Origin: HK-STAS-PATE-34 sp031973435
GTDB lineage: Bacteria; Patescibacteriota; Minisyncoccia; Phycocordibacterales; UBA9973
DNA length: 5,134 nucleotides
Reading direction: 5' to 3'
NCBI GenBank assembly: GCA_031973435.1
Contig: DALYDA010000026.1
Span: forward strand, 1 to 5,134
The position numbers and the translations under genes were made by a program. Under the pieces are notes generated by a model that saw only the letters and a list, made by a program, of their open reading frames with translations, was not told the DNA's origin and searched no databases. Below, one piece after another: positions 1-3,267 of the stretch. Numbering within the stretch: the stretch's first letter is position 1; the number at the start of each line of letters is the position of its first letter.

Positions 1-15
1 TACTATTGCAAGTCA

Positions 16-24
16 TGATATAAT
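16..24 (+). promoter_or_regulatory. Extended -10 promoter of mscL, probably giving a leaderless mRNA
   Basis: TGATATAAT at 16-24 is a perfect extended -10 element (TG, one base, TATAAT). Six bases separate its end from the ATG at 31, so the usual start point about seven bases downstream of the -10 falls on or next to the start codon. No ribosome binding site precedes the ATG. Too little sequence lies upstream to judge a -35 element. Confidence 0.6.
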
Positions 25-30
25 TCCCCC

Positions 31-369
31 ATGGAAATAACACAAAACATAACAAAAAAGGTATCTGGACTCTCTGGATTTCTAGACTTTATCAGAGAAC
101 AAGGAGTAGTAGGACTTGCAATAGGTTTTATATTAGGAGGTGCAGTTGGAAAACTAGTATCAGCGTTGGTGGATAATATCATAAATCCACTAGTTGGGTT
201 AGCGTTAGGAAAAGTAGATCTTGCAGACAAAGCCGTAACACTGGGCAGTGCTACATTGAAATGGGGTGCATTTGTTTCAACACTTATAGACTTTGTTATA
301 ATCGCAGCTGTTGTTTACTGGGGTTTCAAAATGCTCGGCATATCAAAACTCGATAAACCAAAAACGTAA
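31..369 (+). CDS. mscL: Large-conductance mechanosensitive channel MscL
   Basis: MscL forms a homopentameric inner-membrane pore that opens under high membrane tension and releases solutes during osmotic downshock. The 112 residues match the family along their length: a short amphipathic N-terminus, the pore-lining first membrane segment at about residues 26-56 (GLAIGFILGGAVGKLVSALV, then NPLVGL), a shortened periplasmic loop at about 57-76, and the second membrane segment at about 78-101, ending KMLGISKLDK. Compared with the 136-residue E. coli protein, the loop is shorter and the C-terminal cytoplasmic helix bundle is absent, so the protein stops just after the second membrane segment. The position matching E. 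coli Asp18 (DLAVG) is Gly28. The ATG is the only sensible start and lies directly behind an extended -10 element. No terminator follows, so read-through into the tRNA genes 57 bases downstream is possible. Confidence 0.95.
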   Translation: MEITQNITKKVSGLSGFLDFIREQGVVGLAIGFILGGAVGKLVSALVDNIINPLVGLALGKVDLADKAVTLGSATLKWGAFVSTLIDFVIIAAVVYWGFKMLGISKLDKPKT

Positions 370-426
370 AACTTTTAAAAACTAATTTTATGTGGTAGTA
401 TTTTCTCATTCGATAAAACTACCATT

Positions 427-497
427 GCGGGTATGGTTTAGTGGTAGAATGCGTCCTTGCCAAGGACGAGACAGGAGTTCGATTCTCCTTACCCGCA
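427..497 (+). tRNA. tRNA-Gly(GCC)
   Basis: This is a 71-base cloverleaf. The acceptor stem is GCGGGTA (427-433) with TACCCGC (490-496). The D arm is 436-450. The anticodon stem CGTCC/GGACG encloses the loop TTGCCAA (457-463), giving anticodon GCC, which reads GGC and GGT glycine codons. The T arm is AGGAG/CTCCT around TTCGATT (478-484), with a four-base variable loop. Position 73 is A, and the following bases are CTA, so CCA is not encoded and must be added by tRNA nucleotidyltransferase. A at position 73 is unusual for a bacterial glycine tRNA, where U is the norm. Confidence 0.97.
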
Positions 498-560
498 CTA
501 GGAACGAAAGAAGCGAAAGCTTGTTTTCATTTCTAAGCGACGACGTGCTGGAAAATTTAT

Positions 561-580
561 TTACCCGCACTAGGAGCGAA
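561..580 (+). repeat. Copy of the tRNA-Gly(GCC) 3' end and its trailer
   Basis: Bases 561-580 repeat 489-508 with one mismatch (19/20). The repeated block holds the last nine bases of tRNA-Gly (TTACCCGCA) plus eleven bases of its downstream flank (CTAGGAGCGAA). The offset is 72 bases, about one tRNA length. The copy ends four bases before tRNA-Pro. It may be the leftover of a tandem tRNA duplication or an attachment-site scar. The rest of 498-584 holds nothing I recognise. Confidence 0.75.
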
Positions 581-584
581 GAAT

Positions 585-655
585 CGGGGTGTAGTATATC
601 GGTAGTATACATGTTTTGGGAACATGAGGGCAGGGTTCGATTCCCTGCACCCCGA
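585..655 (+). tRNA. tRNA-Pro(TGG)
   Basis: This is a 71-base cloverleaf. The acceptor stem is CGGGGTG (585-591) with CACCCCG (648-654), showing the C1-G72 pair typical of bacterial proline tRNAs. The anticodon stem CATGT/ACATG encloses TTTGGGA (615-621), so the anticodon is TGG, which reads CCA and, with wobble, other proline codons. The T arm is CAGGG/CCCTG around TTCGATT (636-642). Position 73 is A and the next bases, 656-658, are CCA, so the 3' end may be encoded. It lies in the same direction as tRNA-Gly(GCC), 87 bases downstream, and is probably co-transcribed with it. Confidence 0.97.
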
Positions 656-690
656 CCAAAGAATTTCGATTGTATTTATTTTAAAATTCT

Positions 691-797
691 CCGGATATTT
701 GGGAAATATCCGTGGCACGAAGTGAAGATGGCAGGATTCCCCGCCTGCAAAAGCCTGAGCATTAGCGATGGCGGGCAGGGATTCCCTGCACCCCGAC
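691..797 (+). repeat. Hairpin-rich, REP-like spacer ending in a tRNA-Pro 3'-half copy
   Basis: This spacer holds no credible gene. Its first structure is a perfect 9-bp stem, 692-700 with 704-712, around GGG. Next, CCCGCC (739-744) can pair with GGCGGG (770-775). Finally, 773-797 repeats the tRNA-Pro segment 628-656 base for base except for loss of TTCG (636-639) from the T loop. The copy therefore carries the T stem, the acceptor strand CACCCCG and the discriminator A, but no 5' half. An encoded CCA is absent (ACT follows). It is a dead tRNA fragment, an attachment-site scar or part of a dispersed palindromic repeat. A genome-wide search would distinguish these. Confidence 0.6.
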
Positions 798-805
798 TAT
801 AGAGA

Positions 806-860
806 TGAGGTATCCAAAAAGAAAGAGAGCACAAGTGCTCTCTTTCTTTTTGGATATCTT
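806..860. terminator. Strong bidirectional intrinsic terminator
   Basis: Bases 811-832 are perfectly complementary to 835-856 (22 bp, two-base loop), and the pairing continues outward with a G-T wobble at 810/857. The inner GC-containing stem GAGAGCAC/GTGCTCTC is flanked by an A-rich tract on the left and a T-rich tract (TTTCTTTTT) on the right, so it can act in both directions. On the plus strand it closes the mscL/tRNA region and insulates the next promoter, which begins at 860. Confidence 0.85.
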
Positions 861-888
861 TGACAAGTCGAACAATATAATGTATGTT
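860..888 (+). promoter_or_regulatory. Probable promoter of the first unknown gene
   Basis: A perfect TTGACA lies at 860-865 and a perfect TATAAT at 876-881, but only 10 bases separate them, too few for them to work together. TTGACA is 17 bases from the weaker TATGTT at 883-888. TATAAT could work alone. Either choice puts transcription start at about 888-895, downstream of the ATG at 884, which supports translation starting at the ATG at 911. Confidence 0.5.
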
Positions 889-910
889 TAGTTCAAACAA
901 ACCAAATGAA

Positions 911-1336
911 ATGTATGCGTGTACACTCAGCGTAAAAAAAACGGGAGCCGTACTTGAGGCAGGAATAGAATTCAAAGAAAGCAAAGGAAATGAAAAATAT
1001 GTGATTCTTGGTAAAGGAGATGGAGCAAAAATGCTCTTCTTTAATACACAGAATCCTCCTCAAGTAAAAGGAGACAGGATACAGGGATTGAACACCTATA
1101 AGTGTGAAACTGGTGCAACCAAACTCACGGTTGACGATCCAAACAATCAAGGATTCTGTGTACTTATGGTAGGTGAAACCGAATTGCTCTCAGATGAAGG
1201 CGATGGATACACTACCCTAGTTAAAAATGGCTCCTCAATGCTCATCTATGTCCACGAAGGAAAAGATGTAGCACTAAAAATAGACAAAAAAAATATAGTG
1301 CTGACAAGTGAAGCACTACAGTCACTAATTTCCTGA
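911..1336 (+). CDS. Unrecognised ~141-residue protein, member 1 of a tandem pair
   Basis: I do not recognise this protein. From the ATG at 911 it has 141 residues. It is soluble-looking, with no signal peptide or membrane segment. Alternating hydrophobic stretches (CTLSV, KYVILG, FCVLMVG, SMLIYV) suggest mostly beta structure, and the tail may be a short helix (TSEALQSLIS). The ORF is open back to an ATG at 884, but the likely promoter overlaps that codon, and the N-terminus of the next gene's product aligns from the ATG at 911 (MYACTLSV against MTTATLFV). The two proteins share scattered positions: A-TL-V near the start, an LGK motif near residue 34, a hydrophobic (I/V)LLLV-G-like strand and an ML-I strand near the end. 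No ribosome binding site is visible. A terminator overlaps the stop codon. I infer a duplicated family specific to this lineage, of unknown function. Confidence 0.75.
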   Translation: MYACTLSVKKTGAVLEAGIEFKESKGNEKYVILGKGDGAKMLFFNTQNPPQVKGDRIQGLNTYKCETGATKLTVDDPNNQGFCVLMVGETELLSDEGDGYTTLVKNGSSMLIYVHEGKDVALKIDKKNIVLTSEALQSLIS

Positions 1337-1360
1337 CAAATGTTAGGATTTTTTATTTTT
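1332..1360 (+). terminator. Intrinsic terminator overlapping the stop codon
   Basis: CCTGAC (1332-1337) pairs with GTTAGG (1342-1347), including one G-T pair, around an AAAT loop. It is followed by ATTTTTTATTTTT. The TGA stop codon (1334-1336) lies inside the left arm, so coding and termination share bases. It separates the two tandem genes into individual transcription units. Confidence 0.75.
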
Positions 1361-1395
1361 GGATATTTGTGTTAATCTTTCAAAAAATTGTAAAA

Positions 1396-1824
1396 ATGAC
1401 AACAGCAACCCTCTTTGTAGACGACAAAAGGGAAGTACATCTTACTCCTGGTATATCAGTTCAAAAAAATGACTTGGAGTACTATTTGGACTTGGGAAAG
1501 ACACCCAACCAACTGAGAATTCCCTTGAATATGACAGCGGAGGTAAGGGAGAACACAATCTACCATGCCTATATTAGAGCGGACGATCGATTCAAATACC
1601 GGATTGCTCACTCTGACCCTACAAAGAGCATAGGCATACTCCTTTTAGTAAAAGGAGTTACCAAAGTACAAGGTACAAGAGGGATGACAAAATATTTGGC
1701 ACATGGTGACAACCAAATGTTACTAATACACGATCCAAAAAGTTTTCGTGGGAGTGAAATCAGTTTCGTTAACGGGACTAGTACCTACCTAAATAAAAAA
1801 ACTCTTTTAGAGATACTCGATTGA
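1396..1824 (+). CDS. Unrecognised ~142-residue protein, member 2 of a tandem pair
   Basis: I do not recognise this protein. From the ATG at 1396 it has 142 residues. The frame is open upstream to a GTG at 1369, but that lies in the AT-rich spacer and would add nine residues with no counterpart in the paralogue's aligned start. Features visible are a beta-rich pattern (ATLFV, YYLDLGK, IGILLLVKGV, QMLLIHD), many basic residues in the middle (RADDRFKYRIAHSDP), and a leucine-rich end (KKTLLEILD) resembling the end of the preceding protein. No signal peptide, membrane segment or known catalytic motif is seen. Similarity to the upstream product is low but spans the whole length. A terminator overlaps the TGA, and no Shine-Dalgarno sequence is present. 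It faces the convergent yraN gene with only 16 bases between. Confidence 0.75.
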   Translation: MTTATLFVDDKREVHLTPGISVQKNDLEYYLDLGKTPNQLRIPLNMTAEVRENTIYHAYIRADDRFKYRIAHSDPTKSIGILLLVKGVTKVQGTRGMTKYLAHGDNQMLLIHDPKSFRGSEISFVNGTSTYLNKKTLLEILD

Positions 1825-1837
1825 TTCGGGTATTTTT
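1813..1837 (+). terminator. Intrinsic terminator overlapping the stop codon
   Basis: ATACTCGA (1813-1820) pairs with TCGGGTAT (1826-1833), with one T-G wobble, around TTGAT. TTTT follows at 1834-1837. The TGA stop (1822-1824) lies in the loop. On the minus strand, a weak CTCT-AAA-AGAG hairpin followed by seven T (from 1812 down to 1795) could terminate the converging yraN transcript inside this gene's last codons. Confidence 0.65.
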
Positions 1838-1840
1838 CAT

Positions 1841-2284
1841 TTACAAAATAATATCCCAGACTACTTCTACTTTTGCCTTTTTGTTTTCTATATCTAGATA
1901 TACAATAGCCAAATCAACTTGCCAACATAGTTCCCTCTTATCATTATTTTTACTGACTTCCCTATCATAAAATTCATAAAGGACACTGTCTCTAAAGGAC
2001 AATATATTCTCGATTGTCCTTTTCATTTTGATTGCCTTTTGTGGACTCATATTCTCCTCTGGCCTAAAGTGGATTTCCTGTGAGTCAATTCCCCTCCTCG
2101 AGGACTTAACCTCAATAAAATGCACCTTGTTTTCCTTGTCCATCGTCAATATGTCTATTTCCCCGTATTTGTAAGTCATATTCTCCCCTATGATCCTATG
2201 ACCGTTCTTTTGCAGATATCGAATGGCCAGGCTTTCCCCTAGTTTCCCGATTTTTTGCTTTTTTGATGTAAATACCTTTGGCAT
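1841..2284 (-). CDS. yraN: YraN/UPF0102 family protein, predicted nuclease fold
   Basis: The 147 residues carry the UPF0102 (YraN) signatures: an N-terminal KIGKLGESLA with Glu17, the PD-(D/E)xK-like core YGEIDIL with Glu42 and Asp44, then FIEVKSS with Glu58 and Lys60, and the MSPQKAIKMKRTIENIL helix at about 79-95, which matches the family's basic segment after the core. DLAIVYL (124-130) supplies a late conserved strand. The family is related to Holliday-junction-resolvase-type endonucleases, and its exact role is unsettled. It is slightly longer than the usual ~120 residues because of an insert at about 103-120 (YEFYDREVSKNNDKRELC). The start lies 21 bases from the upstream Nudix stop, so the two genes are probably co-transcribed. 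The gap holds a parS-like palindrome and no Shine-Dalgarno sequence. Confidence 0.9.
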   Translation of the reverse strand: MPKVFTSKKQKIGKLGESLAIRYLQKNGHRIIGENMTYKYGEIDILTMDKENKVHFIEVKSSRRGIDSQEIHFRPEENMSPQKAIKMKRTIENILSFRDSVLYEFYDREVSKNNDKRELCWQVDLAIVYLDIENKKAKVEVVWDIIL

Positions 2285-2287
2285 ATT

Positions 2288-2303
2288 TGTTTCACGTGAA
2301 AGA
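2288..2303. promoter_or_regulatory. parS-like site 1 (15/16)
   Basis: TGTTTCACGTGAAAGA differs at one base from the widely conserved chromosomal parS consensus TGTTTCACGTGAAACA. Its core TTTCACGTGAAA (2290-2301) is a perfect 12-bp palindrome. It fills the 21-base gap between the Nudix and yraN genes. ParB/Spo0J-type proteins load onto such sites. No parB gene is in the window. Confidence 0.6.
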
Positions 2304-2305
2304 TA

Positions 2306-2836
2306 CTAGTCTTCTTTAAACAACTCTTCCTTTAGTTCCTTTGCTCTTTCTATTATACGGTCACCTATCCTTCCCCAGTTAAAATACTTTTTATAGTCAT
2401 CTATGTCTATAAACTCGATCTTCGTTATGCTTCCTGCTGGATCACTAACAAATGGACCCCTGAGTGTTACATGTGAAACGTACCGTAGCTGGTATATTAC
2501 CTTTCCACCTTCCTTTTCAGTAACCTTCTGATATCCTACTGGGATAGACTTCAACAGGGTCGCATTTGCCTCTTCGTTGACCTCCCTCTCTAGTGATTCC
2601 AAGAATGACTCCCCTTTTTCTATGGTTCCCCCGATTAGTCCCCAAGTACCCTTTTCTCCATTTAGGCCAACTATAATCTTGTCATTATATGAGCAAACTG
2701 ACCTAATTTGCTTACCGATATCACAAGGTAGTACAGAAAAATCATTGCAATCACTATACTCATATATGTATTCTACACCCATATATTCGACTCTTTCCTC
2801 TATGACTACAGTTTCATCTTGTTTCATGTGTAACAT
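2306..2836 (-). CDS. Nudix hydrolase, substrate unknown
   Basis: Nudix enzymes hydrolyse nucleoside diphosphates linked to another moiety, using divalent metal ions. Across 176 residues, the Nudix box is at 70-92: Gly70, five residues, Glu76, seven residues, then REVNEEANA (Arg84, Glu85, Glu88, Glu89). The metal-binding glutamates are all present, and the usual Gly of REUxEExGU is Asn91. WGLIGGTIEKGE (65-76) is the typical run-in. An N-terminal extension (about 1-45) precedes the fold. The substrate cannot be told from this: NTP housecleaning, nucleotide-sugar or ADP-ribose activity are all possible. Two starts are possible, at 2836 and at Met4 (2827), and neither has a Shine-Dalgarno sequence. 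Both lie in or next to a degenerate parS-like site, and another such site lies inside the gene at 2465. It probably forms an operon with yraN. Confidence 0.9.
   Translation of the reverse strand: MLHMKQDETVVIEERVEYMGVEYIYEYSDCNDFSVLPCDIGKQIRSVCSYNDKIIVGLNGEKGTWGLIGGTIEKGESFLESLEREVNEEANATLLKSIPVGYQKVTEKEGGKVIYQLRYVSHVTLRGPFVSDPAGSITKIEFIDIDDYKKYFNWGRIGDRIIERAKELKEELFKED
2465..2480. promoter_or_regulatory. parS-like site 2, degenerate (13/16), inside the Nudix gene
   Basis: TGTTACATGTGAAACG matches parS at 13 of 16 positions. It keeps the right half GTGAAAC intact and lies in coding sequence. On its own it would not be convincing. It is listed because four similar sites lie within 430 bases. 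Confidence 0.3.
2820..2835. promoter_or_regulatory. parS-like site 3, degenerate (14/16), over the Nudix start
   Basis: TGTTTCATGTGTAACA matches parS at 14 of 16 positions and lies across both candidate start codons of the Nudix gene. A protein bound here would be placed to block translation-region transcription or promoter escape, so the site may also act as an operator. Confidence 0.4.
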
Positions 2837-2854
2837 ATATAGTCAGTTATTCAC

Positions 2855-2870
2855 CATTTCACGTGTAACT
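2855..2870. promoter_or_regulatory. parS-like site 4, degenerate (12/16)
   Basis: CATTTCACGTGTAACT keeps the TTTCACGTG left half and centre and the AAC of the right half. It sits in the Nudix upstream region, nine bases before the best right-hand site. Confidence 0.35.
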
Positions 2871-2878
2871 AATAAATA

Positions 2879-2894
2879 TGTTTCACGTGAAACG
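2879..2894. promoter_or_regulatory. parS-like site 5 (15/16)
   Basis: TGTTTCACGTGAAACG is identical to consensus parS except for the last base. Bases 2880-2893 form a perfect 14-bp palindrome. It is intergenic, between the Nudix gene and tRNA-Arg, just downstream of a possible -10 element (TATAAT on the minus strand, 2905 to 2900). Confidence 0.65.
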
Positions 2895-2899
2895 TTATA

Positions 2900-2905
2900 A
2901 TTATA
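2900..2905 (-). promoter_or_regulatory. Possible -10 element for the Nudix-yraN transcript
   Basis: The minus strand reads TATAAT from 2905 to 2900, 64 bases before the first Nudix start codon. No good -35 lies 16-18 bases upstream. Transcription would begin at about 2893, inside the parS-like palindrome, so a protein bound there would repress it. Apart from this, bases 2895-3093 show nothing I recognise. Confidence 0.3.
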
Positions 2906-3093
2906 AATTAGCTTATTTTGTCCTTTATTATTGACTGTCCTTAATTTAACCTTGGTAAATATAGATATTCTCAGATTTACGTTAAGTCGAGACTCCTCTA
3001 TAACATGTCCTTTATCAACAATACACACATTGTTTTCCACATATTCATTGGAAAATAAGGATATTTCAAACAATAACGGACATTTAATACTTG

Positions 3094-3165
3094 TGCACCC
3101 GGAGGGATTCGAACCCCCAACAACGGTTCCGAAGACCGGTATGATATCCATTTCACTACGGGTGC
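3094..3165 (-). tRNA. tRNA-Arg(TCG)
   Basis: This is a 72-base cloverleaf on the minus strand. The acceptor is GCACCCG (3165-3159) with CGGGTGC (3101-3095). The D stem is GTGA/TCAT. The anticodon loop CTTCGGA gives anticodon TCG, which reads CGA arginine codons. The anticodon stem CCGGT/ACCGT has a C-T mismatch at 27-43. The T arm is GGGGG/CCCTC around TTCGAAT, with one G-T pair. Position 73 is A, and CCA is not encoded (CAA follows). Its promoter is back to back with that of tRNA-Gly(TCC). Confidence 0.96.
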
Positions 3166-3192
3166 TTTATCGGACAATTCTATCGCTCCTAA

Positions 3193-3221
3193 ATCATATA
3201 GGTTTTTTAACAAAATGTAAA
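3193..3221 (-). promoter_or_regulatory. Promoter of tRNA-Arg
   Basis: On the minus strand, TTTACA (3221-3216) and TATGAT (3198-3193) are separated by exactly 17 bases, and each matches consensus at five of six positions. Start of transcription would be at about 3186, some 20 bases before the tRNA 5' end. Confidence 0.7.
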
Positions 3222-3231
3222 TCATTTTGTT
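3209..3231. repeat. 9-bp inverted repeat between divergent tRNA promoters
   Basis: AACAAAATG (3209-3217) is perfectly complementary to CATTTTGTT (3223-3231) around five bases. It overlaps the -35 of the tRNA-Arg promoter and abuts the -35 of the tRNA-Gly promoter, a position suited to an operator. It may equally be chance in AT-rich DNA. Confidence 0.4.
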
Positions 3232-3257
3232 GCAAATTCGGTAAATATTGATATACT
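3230..3257 (+). promoter_or_regulatory. Promoter of tRNA-Gly(TCC)
   Basis: TTGCAA (3230-3235) and TATACT (3252-3257) are separated by 16 bases. The predicted start at about 3264 leaves a 25-base leader before the tRNA. Confidence 0.55.
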
Positions 3258-3267
3258 CTTTAGGCAA

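Noticed and set aside
717..797. A complete extra tRNA ending at the CACCCCG copy
   Set aside because: No matching CGGGGTG 5' acceptor strand or anticodon arm is found at the right distance upstream. Only the 3' part is present.
392..802. Plus-strand open frame of 136 codons across the tRNA-Gly/tRNA-Pro region
   Set aside because: It covers two clear tRNA genes and their 3'-end copies. The peptide is mostly translated tRNA, and there is no ribosome binding site or protein-like composition.
811..856. 22-bp perfect inverted repeat as the end of an insertion sequence
   Set aside because: The A-rich/T-rich flanks, two-base loop and place between a tRNA cluster and a promoter fit a bidirectional terminator. 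No transposase or target duplication is present.
676..984. Minus-strand open frame of 102 codons
   Set aside because: It runs through the tRNA-Pro fragment and the strong terminator and overlaps the start of the first unknown gene. It is a shadow frame.
2288..2894. The CACGTG palindromes as a CRISPR or iteron array
   Set aside because: Spacing is irregular (about 25 to 340 bases) and some copies lie in coding sequence. The sequence matches parS instead.
2843..3151. Minus-strand open frame of 102 codons
   Set aside because: It begins inside tRNA-Arg and runs through the parS-like region. No protein family features are seen.
2931..3251. Plus-strand open frame of 106 codons
   Set aside because: It contains the complement of tRNA-Arg (peptide HPEGFEPPTT, a typical tRNA-antisense string) and has no promoter or other support.
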